From NCBI RefSeq assembly GCF_000164865.1, contig NC_014618.1, positions 3,038,001 to 3,102,000 on the forward strand: a DNA stretch of 64,000 bases, given 5' to 3'. This document shows, piece by piece, positions 39,423-47,790 of the stretch; position 1 is the first letter of the stretch, and each line of letters opens with the position of its first letter. Made by a program: the position numbers and the translations under genes. This DNA is from [Enterobacter] lignolyticus SCF1. GTDB lineage: Bacteria; Pseudomonadota; Gammaproteobacteria; Enterobacterales; Enterobacteriaceae. The notes below the pieces were generated by a model that saw only the letters and a list, made by a program, of their open reading frames with translations, was not told the origin of the DNA and did not search any database.

Positions 39423-39450
39423 CTGCGCCGACGCAATAGCCCCGGCGCAG
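39423..39450 (-). terminator. Hairpin after the first dmsC
   Basis: The stem CTGCGCCG/CGGCGCAG with a 12-base loop starts 7 bases past the dmsC stop codon and is followed on the minus strand by TTTAC. A moderate terminator for the dms operon array. Confidence 0.6.
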
Positions 39451-39457
39451 TCAGGGT

Positions 39458-40321
39458 TTAGCTGGCGACAGCCATACCCACGGTCATGTGCAGGCCATAG
39501 AACACGCCGCGGCCAATAAGCTCACCGGCCACCACCAGCACGAACGCCAGGCTCAGCAGCGGCAGCGCCGGCTGATACCCCTTAAGCTGCGGCGCCACCC
39601 AGCACGCCAGCGCCAGCGCTATCGCCACCAGCCGCCATGACATCAGCGAGCCGTAGTCCGGCACCAGCGCGGCCGCCTGCTGGACAGAGCTGTGGATCGT
39701 CGCCAGTTCGCTCCCCTGCATCACGGTCACCACCGCGCTGGCCAGCAGCGCCAGCAGCGTTACCGCCGGCAGCAGGCGCATCGCCCACCCTTCGACCCCC
39801 GCCAGACGCAGCAGCAGACAGCCCAGCAGCGGCCCGCCGATAAACAGCGTCAGGAAGAAGCTCACCGGCGTCCAGACGCTGTACCAGGTCGGTACGGTAT
39901 CGATGGTGCTGTACACCCGCGCCATCATCCACACGAACACCACGCCCAGCACCATCGTCACCGTCAGCCACAGGCTGCGCAGCCCCTGGGGCAGTTTATT
40001 CACCACCGCCAGCAGCCAGCCCAGCCCGCCAATCGCAAAGAAGACAGCGCCGCTGGCGATTTCGTTACTCAGCGAGGAGGCCCCCACGCGGTTCAGCGAG
40101 TTGAACGCGCGCAGCGGCGAGCCAAGGTGCAGCGTCGAGGCGACAAAGCCAATCCCCATCAGCACCCACAGCCCGAACATGCTCATCACCACGCGCTGCT
40201 GCTGCTCCCGGCTCAGCGAGCCTTTCATCAGCGCCAGCGCCAGAACGATGAACCCGCCCGCCACGCACTGTCCGAAGACCGTGAAGATCATCAGCGGCCA
40301 TTCATGCCATCCACTTCCCAT
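39458..40321 (-). CDS. dmsC: DmsC membrane anchor subunit, copy 1
   Basis: Predicted 287 aa with eight hydrophobic segments, the DmsC/YnfH fold. It anchors the reductase in the inner membrane and oxidises menaquinol, passing electrons to DmsB. It differs from copy 2 (43642) by one residue (Val for Ala in LLSLAFVLVVAGEL) and about three bases. Start overlaps nothing; dmsB lies 1 bp upstream. Downstream of it is a hairpin, then ycaD. Confidence 0.93.
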   Translation of the reverse strand: MGSGWHEWPLMIFTVFGQCVAGGFIVLALALMKGSLSREQQQRVVMSMFGLWVLMGIGFVASTLHLGSPLRAFNSLNRVGASSLSNEIASGAVFFAIGGLGWLLAVVNKLPQGLRSLWLTVTMVLGVVFVWMMARVYSTIDTVPTWYSVWTPVSFFLTLFIGGPLLGCLLLRLAGVEGWAMRLLPAVTLLALLASAVVTVMQGSELATIHSSVQQAAALVPDYGSLMSWRLVAIALALACWVAPQLKGYQPALPLLSLAFVLVVAGELIGRGVFYGLHMTVGMAVAS

Positions 40322-40322
40322 C

Positions 40323-40940
40323 TCACACCTCCTTCGGGTTTGCCAGGTAGCCCGTGGTATCCCCGGTCGGGCGGCTGTTGGCGTTGGGTTTAATTACAAT
40401 GCACGGTTTGGTGAAATGCGCAGACGGCAGCGGCGCTACCGCGGCCAGCTGACCGTGCTTCTGACGCAGCTCTTCAATCGGCCCGAAGTCCAGCGCCCGC
40501 AGCGGACAGGACTCGACGCAAATCGGTTTTTTGCCGTCGGCCACGCGCTCATGACAGCCGTCGCATTTGGTCATGTGACCCTTCGCCGCGTTGTACTGCG
40601 GCGCGCCGTACGGGCAGGCCATATGACAGTAGCGGCAGCCGATGCACACGTCTTCGTCCACCACCACAAAGCCATCCTCGCGCTTGTGCATCGCGCCGCT
40701 CGGGCACACCTTGGTACAGGCCGGGTCCTCGCAGTGGTTACAGGCAATGGATAAATAGTAGGCAAAGACGTCCTGATGCCAGACGCCGTTATCCTCCTGC
40801 CAGTCGCCGCCCGCATACTCGTAAATGCGGCGGAAGCTGACGTCCGGCGTCAGATCTTTGTAGTCCTTACAGGCCAGCTCACAGGTTTTACAACCGGTGC
40901 AACGGCTGGAGTCAATAAAAAATCCATACTGGGTTGTCAT
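40323..40940 (-). CDS. dmsB: DmsB iron-sulfur subunit, copy 1
   Basis: Predicted 205 aa, identical in protein sequence to copy 2. Four cysteine groups (CTGCKTCELAC, CNHCEDPACTKVC, CIGCRYCHMAC, CDGCHERVADGKKPICVESC) bind four 4Fe-4S clusters and carry electrons from DmsC to the catalytic subunit. It is folded in the cytoplasm and exported together with the Tat-signalled large subunit. About seven base differences from copy 2, all silent, which points to a recent common copy. Confidence 0.95.
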   Translation of the reverse strand: MTTQYGFFIDSSRCTGCKTCELACKDYKDLTPDVSFRRIYEYAGGDWQEDNGVWHQDVFAYYLSIACNHCEDPACTKVCPSGAMHKREDGFVVVDEDVCIGCRYCHMACPYGAPQYNAAKGHMTKCDGCHERVADGKKPICVESCPLRALDFGPIEELRQKHGQLAAVAPLPSAHFTKPCIVIKPNANSRPTGDTTGYLANPKEV

Positions 40941-40950
40941 CGGTTACTCC

Positions 40951-43389
40951 TTACGCCTTCGTGACCTGAACAAGGTTGCTGTGAGAGGGGTTGCCCTTCG
41001 CCAGCGGTGAAGGCCGCGGAGATGTCAAAATATTTATTGAGCCACCATGATCGACCTTATCCCCAAACATATCGGCCTTGAGCCATGCGCCCTGACCCAT
41101 AGCCGTCACCCCAGGAATAATTCGTGGCGTCACTTTTGCCCGAATCTGCATTTGGCCTCGTTTATTGAAAACATTAACAACATCACCATTTTCAATTCCC
41201 CTGGCGCGCGCATCTAACGGATTAATCCAGATTTCCTGCGGGCATGCTTGCTGAAGTACATCAATGTTCCCGTAAGTGGAATGTGTACGGCCTTTATAGT
41301 GAAATCCAGTGAGCTGAAGGGGAAACTCTTCACGAGCGGGGTCTTCATGTCCTTCAAATCCAGGTGCATAAACCGGTAATGGATTAATAATCTCATCCGC
41401 TTTGAGCTCCCAGGTGTTGGCAATATTTGCAAGGCGCTCGGAAAAAATTTCAATTTTCCCGGACGGTGTACTCAGTGGGTTGGCAACAGGATCTTCGCGG
41501 AACGACTTGAATGCAACAACATGATTATCTGGGCATTTTCGTTTATAGATGCCCACTGTTTTCATCTGTTCATAATCCGGCATATCCGGGTTGCGCTCTT
41601 TGGTTTTTTCACACAGATACCTGACCCACTCATGTTGGGTTCTGCCTTCCGTAAAGGTCTGCCAGACATCAGGCCCCAGACGTCTGGCCACTTCACTCAG
41701 CATCCAATAGATGGGCTTACGTTCAAATTTAGGCGAAGTTGCTGGTTGCCCTAAAATAACATAGGCCATGTTTCCAGCCGACTCATGAGGGATGAGATCT
41801 TCTTGTTCGGTAGGCATCAAATCGGGCAAAAGAATATCGTAATACTTTGCTGACGATGTCAGAAAATGATCTATGCCGACAATCATTTCACATTTTTGAT
41901 CATCCTGCAGAATCTCATGCGTCCTGGCAATATCGCTATTCTGATTAATCAGGGTATTGCTGGCATAGCACCACATAAACTTAACCGGAACATCCAGTTT
42001 ATCTTTCCCTCTGACGCCATCACGCGTCGCCGTCATTTCCGCGCCTCTGGCAATTGCATCCGGCCACGTGAAGACAGAAATTTTAGTTTTCACCGGATTT
42101 TCAAGCAGCGAGAACCACTCAGCGCCGAGATCGTATGTCCCTTCACGTAACCCTGTATTTCCTCCGTTAACTCCGACATTCCCCGTCAGAATCGCCAGCA
42201 TAGCGATAGCCCTTGCCGTTTGTTCACCATTAGAATGGCGCTGCGGCCCCCATCCCTGACAAATATAGGCGGGTTTAGCCGCTCCAATCTCATTCGCCAG
42301 CTTAATAATTTTATCTTCCGGTATCCCGGTAATTGTTGATGCCCACTGCGGTGTTTTTGCTACACGATCGGGTCCATCCCCCAGGATATAAGCTTTGTAG
42401 TGCCCATTAGCCGGTGCCGTGGCAGGGAGTGTTTTTTCATCATAACCAATGCAATATTTATCGAGAAACGCCTGATCCACTAAGTTCTCGGTAATTAACA
42501 CCCACGCAATCCCTGCAGCGAGAGCAGCATCTGTCCCTGGAAGAATCGGAATCCACTCATCTTCTCGTCCGGCTGCCGTATCACTATAGCGAGGGTCAAT
42601 AATAATCATTCTTGCATTAGAGCGTTCGCGCGCCTGTTCAACATAATATGTCACCCCACCGCCGCTCATTCGTGTTTCAGCAGGATTATTGCCAAACATG
42701 ACAACAAGCCTACTATTTTCTATATCGTCAGGGCTGTTGCCTTCATTCGCGCCATATAGATAAGTCATCGCCGCACTAATTTGAGCCGTACTATAACTCC
42801 CGTAGCGGCTCAAATAACCGCCACAGGAATTCATCAACCGATAAGGGACATTTGAGTTAGTGATGTTTCCACCATCGACACCGGTGCCATAAAGAACGTG
42901 CACGGCCTCATTGCCATAATCATTTAATATTCGCTTCAGGTTTTCTGAGATAATATTTAATGCTTCATCCCAGCTAATACGCTCAAACTTCCCTTCTCCT
43001 CGCTTGCCCACCCGTTTCATCGGATATTTTAATCGATCCGGATGATTCATTCTGCGCCGGATCGAACGGCCCCGCAGGCAGGCCCGGACCTGATGCTGAC
43101 CATATGAATCATTGCCGGTCGTATCTGACTCAACCCAATAGACCTCATCATCGCGCACATGTAAGCGCAAAAGACAGCGACTACCGCAGTTAACGGTGCA
43201 CGAGCTCCAAACCGCTTTTTCTTCTGGCTGAATCGCGTTTTCCGCCGCAATACTTCGCACACAGAAAGGTAACGAAAGGCCTCCCGCAGCGGCGACCAGA
43301 CCACTGGATACCCCCGCCTGAATTAACCTGCGTCTTGTTACCTGCAAACATATAAGATGATCATCTTCATTACTTGCCATAATTCCCAT
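40951..43389 (-). CDS. DmsA/YnfE-family molybdopterin reductase, divergent copy
   Basis: Predicted 812 aa with Tat signal VTRRRLIQAGVSSGLVAAAGG and Cys64, Cys68, Cys72 and Cys104 as ligands of the N-terminal 4Fe-4S cluster. KFERKPIYWMLSEVARRLGP, RRRMNHPDRL and DKVDHGGS resemble E. coli YnfE/YnfF more than DmsA from memory, so it may reduce a different S- or N-oxide, or selenate. Base use is AT-richer than the neighbours (for example 23 G+C of 60 at 41521-41580), except the last 70 bp, which match dmsA copy 2. GGAAG lies five bases before the first ATG; a second Met is at codon 4. It sits between dmsC copy 2 and dmsB copy 1. Likely membrane-bound and periplasmic. Confidence 0.88.
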   Translation of the reverse strand: MGIMASNEDDHLICLQVTRRRLIQAGVSSGLVAAAGGLSLPFCVRSIAAENAIQPEEKAVWSSCTVNCGSRCLLRLHVRDDEVYWVESDTTGNDSYGQHQVRACLRGRSIRRRMNHPDRLKYPMKRVGKRGEGKFERISWDEALNIISENLKRILNDYGNEAVHVLYGTGVDGGNITNSNVPYRLMNSCGGYLSRYGSYSTAQISAAMTYLYGANEGNSPDDIENSRLVVMFGNNPAETRMSGGGVTYYVEQARERSNARMIIIDPRYSDTAAGREDEWIPILPGTDAALAAGIAWVLITENLVDQAFLDKYCIGYDEKTLPATAPANGHYKAYILGDGPDRVAKTPQWASTITGIPEDKIIKLANEIGAAKPAYICQGWGPQRHSNGEQTARAIAMLAILTGNVGVNGGNTGLREGTYDLGAEWFSLLENPVKTKISVFTWPDAIARGAEMTATRDGVRGKDKLDVPVKFMWCYASNTLINQNSDIARTHEILQDDQKCEMIVGIDHFLTSSAKYYDILLPDLMPTEQEDLIPHESAGNMAYVILGQPATSPKFERKPIYWMLSEVARRLGPDVWQTFTEGRTQHEWVRYLCEKTKERNPDMPDYEQMKTVGIYKRKCPDNHVVAFKSFREDPVANPLSTPSGKIEIFSERLANIANTWELKADEIINPLPVYAPGFEGHEDPAREEFPLQLTGFHYKGRTHSTYGNIDVLQQACPQEIWINPLDARARGIENGDVVNVFNKRGQMQIRAKVTPRIIPGVTAMGQGAWLKADMFGDKVDHGGSINILTSPRPSPLAKGNPSHSNLVQVTKA

Positions 43390-43551
43390 CCAGTCTTCCG
43401 TGAAATATTTCTGTTAAATAATAAACAGAGGCTACAAATAAACCTCATGAATATATCTTTCATTGCTGCAGAAAATATTGATAAAGCACATTTCTAATTA
43501 TTTAAAACTAAAAACATGCCAGAAGTATAGGCGGTTCAATAACCGAAGAAT

Positions 43552-43567
43552 CGTGACAAGTATCACA
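43552..43567. promoter_or_regulatory. CRP/FNR-like box upstream of the divergent dmsA
   Basis: CGTGACAAGTATCACA matches TGTGA-N6-TCACA in nine of ten positions and lies 163 bp upstream of the divergent dmsA start. CRP and FNR sites are close relatives, so this may be either; the inner GTGAC-N4-ATCAC is a poorer FNR match. The surrounding 43390-43641 is AT-rich and has no gene. Confidence 0.45.
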
Positions 43568-43602
43568 TTGAATATTATATGCGATAACGAATTATCGTTT
43601 TT

Positions 43603-43635
43603 ATACGGATGCCAGAGGCTGTCTGGCATCCGTAT
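43603..43635. terminator. Long perfect hairpin after dmsC copy 2
   Basis: A perfect 14-bp stem, ATACGGATGCCAGA/TCTGGCATCCGTAT, with a 5-base loop, starts six bases past the dmsC copy 2 stop. On the minus strand it is followed by AAAAA rather than T, so termination by the usual mechanism is doubtful. It may separate the second operon from the divergent dmsA promoter. Confidence 0.6.
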
Positions 43636-43641
43636 GACAGT

Positions 43642-44505
43642 TTAGCTGGCGACAGCCATACCCACGGTCATGTGCAGGCCATAGAACACGCCGCGGCCGA
43701 TAAGCTCACCGGCCACCACCAGCGCGAACGCCAGGCTCAGCAGCGGCAGCGCCGGCTGATAGCCCTTAAGCTGCGGCGCCACCCAGCACGCCAGCGCCAG
43801 CGCTATCGCCACCAGCCGCCATGACATCAGCGAGCCGTAGTCCGGCACCAGCGCGGCCGCCTGCTGGACAGAGCTGTGGATCGTCGCCAGTTCGCTCCCC
43901 TGCATCACGGTCACCACCGCGCTGGCCAGCAGCGCCAGCAGCGTTACCGCCGGCAGCAGGCGCATCGCCCACCCTTCGACCCCCGCCAGACGCAGCAGCA
44001 GACAGCCCAGCAGCGGCCCGCCGATAAACAGCGTCAGGAAGAAGCTCACCGGCGTCCAGACGCTGTACCAGGTCGGTACGGTATCGATGGTGCTGTACAC
44101 CCGCGCCATCATCCACACGAACACCACGCCCAGCACCATCGTCACCGTCAGCCACAGGCTGCGCAGCCCCTGGGGCAGTTTATTCACCACCGCCAGCAGC
44201 CAGCCCAGCCCGCCAATCGCAAAGAAGACAGCGCCGCTGGCGATTTCGTTACTCAGCGAGGAGGCCCCCACGCGGTTCAGCGAGTTGAACGCGCGCAGCG
44301 GCGAGCCAAGGTGCAGCGTCGAGGCGACAAAGCCAATCCCCATCAGCACCCACAGCCCGAACATGCTCATCACCACGCGCTGCTGCTGCTCCCGGCTCAG
44401 CGAGCCTTTCATCAGCGCCAGCGCCAGAACGATGAACCCGCCCGCCACGCACTGTCCGAAGACCGTGAAGATCATCAGCGGCCATTCATGCCATCCACTT
44501 CCCAT
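43642..44505 (-). CDS. dmsC: DmsC membrane anchor subunit, copy 2
   Basis: Predicted 287 aa, same family and topology as the copy at 39458: eight hydrophobic segments and a menaquinol-oxidising role. It belongs to the operon of the normal DmsA. Ala instead of Val at the single differing residue. One bp separates it from dmsB. A 14-bp hairpin lies just beyond its stop. Confidence 0.93.
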   Translation of the reverse strand: MGSGWHEWPLMIFTVFGQCVAGGFIVLALALMKGSLSREQQQRVVMSMFGLWVLMGIGFVASTLHLGSPLRAFNSLNRVGASSLSNEIASGAVFFAIGGLGWLLAVVNKLPQGLRSLWLTVTMVLGVVFVWMMARVYSTIDTVPTWYSVWTPVSFFLTLFIGGPLLGCLLLRLAGVEGWAMRLLPAVTLLALLASAVVTVMQGSELATIHSSVQQAAALVPDYGSLMSWRLVAIALALACWVAPQLKGYQPALPLLSLAFALVVAGELIGRGVFYGLHMTVGMAVAS

Positions 44506-44506
44506 C

Positions 44507-45124
44507 TCACACCTCCTTCGGGTTTGCCAGGTAGCCCGTGGTATCCCCGGTCGGGCGGCTGTTGGCGTTGGGTTTAATTACAATGCACGGTTTGGTGAAA
44601 TGCGCAGACGGCAGCGGCGCTACCGCGGCCAGCTGACCGTGCTTCTGACGCAGCTCTTCAATCGGCCCGAAGTCCAGCGCCCGCAGCGGACAGGACTCGA
44701 CGCAAATCGGTTTTTTGCCGTCGGCCACGCGCTCATGACAGCCGTCGCATTTGGTCATGTGACCCTTCGCCGCGTTGTACTGTGGCGCGCCGTACGGGCA
44801 GGCCATATGACAGTAGCGGCAGCCGATGCACACGTCTTCGTCCACCACCACAAAGCCATCTTCGCGCTTGTGCATCGCACCGCTCGGACACACCTTGGTA
44901 CAGGCCGGGTCCTCGCAGTGGTTACAGGCAATGGATAAATAGTAGGCAAAGACGTCCTGGTGCCAGACGCCGTTATCCTCCTGCCAGTCGCCGCCTGCAT
45001 ACTCGTAAATGCGGCGGAAGCTGACGTCCGGCGTCAGATCTTTGTAGTCCTTACAGGCCAGCTCACAGGTTTTACAACCGGTGCAACGGCTGGAGTCAAT
45101 AAAAAATCCATACTGGGTCGTCAT
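44507..45124 (-). CDS. dmsB: DmsB iron-sulfur subunit, copy 2
   Basis: Predicted 205 aa with four groups of four cysteines for 4Fe-4S clusters, identical in protein to copy 1. It starts MTTQYGFFIDSSRCTGCKTC, 10 bp after the dmsA stop. In the DMSO reductase it links the membrane anchor to the molybdopterin subunit. Confidence 0.95.
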   Translation of the reverse strand: MTTQYGFFIDSSRCTGCKTCELACKDYKDLTPDVSFRRIYEYAGGDWQEDNGVWHQDVFAYYLSIACNHCEDPACTKVCPSGAMHKREDGFVVVDEDVCIGCRYCHMACPYGAPQYNAAKGHMTKCDGCHERVADGKKPICVESCPLRALDFGPIEELRQKHGQLAAVAPLPSAHFTKPCIVIKPNANSRPTGDTTGYLANPKEV

Positions 45125-45134
45125 CGGTTACTCC

Positions 45135-47579
45135 TTACGCCTTCGTGACCTGAACAAGGTTGGTGTGCGACGGGTTGCCCTTCGCCAGCGGTGAAGGCCG
45201 CTGCGTCGTCAGCACGTTAATGCAGCCCGCCTGGTCAACGCCTTTGGCATCCGGCGCATACCATGCCCCCTCGCCTAACGCCACAACGCCCGGCATCATG
45301 CGCGGCGTCACTTTTGCTTCGATATGCACCTCGCCGCGGTCGTTGAAGATGCGGACGCGATCGCCGTTAGCAATACCGCGCGCTTTCGCATCCATCGGGT
45401 TGATCCACATTTCCTGACGACAGGCCGCTTTCAGCACGTCAACGTTGCCGTAGGTCGAGTGAACGCGCGACTTATAATGGAAACCGGTCAGCTGCAGCGG
45501 GAATTTCTCCGTCAGCGGATCGTTATAGTTTTCGAACCCTGGCGTGTAGATCGGCAGCGGATCGATAACGTCGCCTTCCGGCAGCTCCCAGGTTGCGGCA
45601 ATGTTAGCCAGCGCCTCAGAGTAAATTTCGATTTTGCCCGACGCCGTGGTCAGCGGGTTGGCGTGCGGATCCTCGCGGAACGCTTTGTACGCCACGTGAT
45701 GCCCTTCCGGATCGCGCTGTTTGAACATCCCCTGCTGACGGAAGGTGTCGAAATCCGGCAGGTCAGGAATCGCCTTACGCGAAAGCTCGTGCAGATGGCG
45801 CATCCACTCTTCCTGAGTACGCCCTTCCGTGAATTTTTCTTCAACGCCAAGACGTTTCGCCAGGGCAGACATCATGTCGTAGATATTTTTGCATTCGAAA
45901 CGCGGTTTGATAGCCTGGTCGGTAAAGATGACGTAGGACATGTTGCCGCAGGAGGCATCAAGCGCGAAGTCCATCTGCTCCGACGCCGTACAGTCCGGCA
46001 GCAGAATATCGGCATATTTCGCCGACGACGTCATATGGCAGTCGATGACCACGATAAGCTCGCACTTCTTGTCATCCTGCAGGATGTCGTGGGTGCGGTT
46101 AATCTCGGAGTGCTGGTTGATAATGCAGTTGCCGGCATAGTTCCAGATCATCTTGATCGGCACGTCCAGCTTATCTTTACCGCGAACGCCATCGCGCAGC
46201 GCCGTCATTTCCGGTCCGCGTTCAATCGCATCGGTCCACATAAACATGGAGATACTGGTTTCAACCGGGTTTTCCAGCGTCGGCATACGCTCAAACGGCA
46301 GATCGTAAGAGCCTTCGCGCGCGCCGGTGTTACCGCCGTGAATACCGACGTTGCCGGTCAGAATGGAGAGCATTGAGATAGCGCGGGTGGCGATTTCACC
46401 GTTGGCGTGACGCTGCGGCCCCCAGCCCTGGCTGATAAAGGCTGGCTTAGTGCTGCCGATTTCGCGCGCCAGTTTCACAATACGGTCAGCCGGGATCCCG
46501 GTAATGGTTGACGCCCATTCCGGCGTTTTGGCGATACCGTCTTTGCCCTGCCCCAGGATATAGGCCTTGTAGTGGCCGTTCGCCGGAGCGCTGGCTGGCA
46601 GCGTTTTCTCGTCGTAGCCGACGCAGTACTTATCAAGAAACGGTTGATCGACCAGGTTTTCGGTAATGAGCACCCACGCAATGCCGTTAACCAGCGCCGC
46701 ATCGGTGCCCGGACGAATCGGGATCCACTCATCCTCACGACCGGCTCCGGTGTCGGTATAGCGCGGGTCGACAATGATCATGCGGGCGTTGGATTTCTGC
46801 CGCGCCTGTTCGAGGTAGTAGGTCACCCCGCCGCCGCTCATCCGTGTTTCGCCCGGGTTATTGCCAAACAGTACGACCAGCTTGCTGTTTTCAATATCCG
46901 ACGGGCTGTTGCCGTCGGCCCAGCCGCCGTAGGTGTAGTTCAGACCGGCGGCAATCTGCGCCGAGGAGTAGTCGCCGTAGTGGTTCAGATAACCGCCGCA
47001 GCAGTTCATCAGCCGCGCCACCAGGGTTTTTCCCGGCGGCCAGGAGCGGGTCATGGTGCCGCCCAGCGTACCGGTGCCATAGTTCAGGTAGATGGACTCA
47101 TTGCCATAGTCCTTAATCAGGCGCTGCATATTGCTGGCAATGGTATCGAAGGCCTCTTCCCAGCTGATACGCTCAAATTTGCCTTCGCCGCGTTTACCCA
47201 CGCGTTTCATCGGATATTTCAGACGATCGGGGTTATAGACGCGACGGCGCATTGACCGCCCGCGCAGGCAGGCGCGAACCTGATGTAACCCTTCATAGTT
47301 ATCGTCACCGGTGTTATCGGTTTCGACATACTTAATTTCGCCGTCGACGACGTGCATCCGTAGCGGACAACGGCTACCACAGTTAACGGTACAGGCGCTC
47401 CAGACGACTTTCTCTGGCGCGCCTGCGGGGGAGATGGCATCTGCGGCACTGGCTATGCGCGTAAAGGGTAAAGTAAAGGCGCTGCTGGCCATCGCCAGGC
47501 CGCCTATCGCCGTGGTCTTCATCAGACCGCGGCGGCTTACCTCGGCAGCCAGTAAAGCATCGGGGGCTTTAATTTTCAT
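45135..47579 (-). CDS. dmsA: DmsA, anaerobic DMSO reductase catalytic subunit
   Basis: Predicted 814 aa. Tat signal VSRRGLMKTTAIGGLAMAS with cleavage near residues 45-47 (ASAAD); Cys63, Cys67, Cys71 and Cys104 form the N-terminal 4Fe-4S site; HYGDYSSAQIAAGL includes the serine region that ligates molybdenum in this family. It binds bis-MGD molybdopterin and reduces DMSO, TMAO and related oxides in the periplasm, with electrons from menaquinol through DmsC and DmsB. G+C content is like the chromosome (34 of 60 at 45721-45780). A candidate FNR site lies 133 bp upstream. The C-terminus SPLAKGNPSHTNLVQVTKA is shared with the divergent copy. Confidence 0.95.
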   Translation of the reverse strand: MKIKAPDALLAAEVSRRGLMKTTAIGGLAMASSAFTLPFTRIASAADAISPAGAPEKVVWSACTVNCGSRCPLRMHVVDGEIKYVETDNTGDDNYEGLHQVRACLRGRSMRRRVYNPDRLKYPMKRVGKRGEGKFERISWEEAFDTIASNMQRLIKDYGNESIYLNYGTGTLGGTMTRSWPPGKTLVARLMNCCGGYLNHYGDYSSAQIAAGLNYTYGGWADGNSPSDIENSKLVVLFGNNPGETRMSGGGVTYYLEQARQKSNARMIIVDPRYTDTGAGREDEWIPIRPGTDAALVNGIAWVLITENLVDQPFLDKYCVGYDEKTLPASAPANGHYKAYILGQGKDGIAKTPEWASTITGIPADRIVKLAREIGSTKPAFISQGWGPQRHANGEIATRAISMLSILTGNVGIHGGNTGAREGSYDLPFERMPTLENPVETSISMFMWTDAIERGPEMTALRDGVRGKDKLDVPIKMIWNYAGNCIINQHSEINRTHDILQDDKKCELIVVIDCHMTSSAKYADILLPDCTASEQMDFALDASCGNMSYVIFTDQAIKPRFECKNIYDMMSALAKRLGVEEKFTEGRTQEEWMRHLHELSRKAIPDLPDFDTFRQQGMFKQRDPEGHHVAYKAFREDPHANPLTTASGKIEIYSEALANIAATWELPEGDVIDPLPIYTPGFENYNDPLTEKFPLQLTGFHYKSRVHSTYGNVDVLKAACRQEMWINPMDAKARGIANGDRVRIFNDRGEVHIEAKVTPRMMPGVVALGEGAWYAPDAKGVDQAGCINVLTTQRPSPLAKGNPSHTNLVQVTKA

Positions 47580-47711
47580 GGATACTCACTTCATTGCTCA
47601 GTGAAATGAACCACCGCTATATAGTTAATTATATAACGGAATCACTTTTTTTTAGTCGTTTGTGCTACATGCTATTCGAAGGGAGTATTACCACTTTCAA
47701 CATTGTGGTTA

Positions 47712-47725
47712 TTGTTCAACGTCAA
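47712..47725 (-). promoter_or_regulatory. Candidate FNR box upstream of dmsA
   Basis: On the minus strand TTGACgttgAACAA matches TTGAT-N4-ATCAA in eight of ten positions and resembles the known E. coli dmsA site TTGATaccgAACAA. It is 133 bp upstream of the start codon and just past the serS terminator, so dms and serS control are separated. Confidence 0.55.
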
Positions 47726-47734
47726 TGTGGGCAT

Positions 47735-47761
47735 AAAAAAAGCGCCCGGAGGCGCTTTTTA
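47735..47761. terminator. Terminator of serS
   Basis: The stem AGCGCC/GGCGCT with loop CGGA is flanked by A- and T-runs and can work in both directions. It lies about 30 bases past the serS stop. Confidence 0.85.
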
Positions 47762-47790
47762 TGACGTTTTTAGTATGTCATTCGGAAAAC

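Larger units (their letters stand above)
39456..41017. repeat. Copy 1 of a 1562-bp near-identical block (dmsC-dmsB-end of dmsA)
   Basis: It matches 43640-45201 at a constant offset of 4184 bp, without gaps, with about 13 base differences by eye. Identity begins at the dmsC stop codon and fades inside the last 70 bp of dmsA. Upstream and downstream of the block the two copies are unrelated or strongly diverged. Confidence 0.95.
43640..45201. repeat. Copy 2 of the 1562-bp near-identical block
   Basis: The partner of 39456-41017. It covers dmsC, dmsB and the 3' 67 bp of the normal dmsA. The base composition fits the surrounding normal dmsA, so this copy looks like the source and the other the recipient; that direction is inference. 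Confidence 0.95.

Noticed and set aside
39456..45201. Transposon or IS-mediated duplication of dmsBC
   Set aside because: No transposase, terminal inverted repeats or target-site duplications are visible at the block edges.
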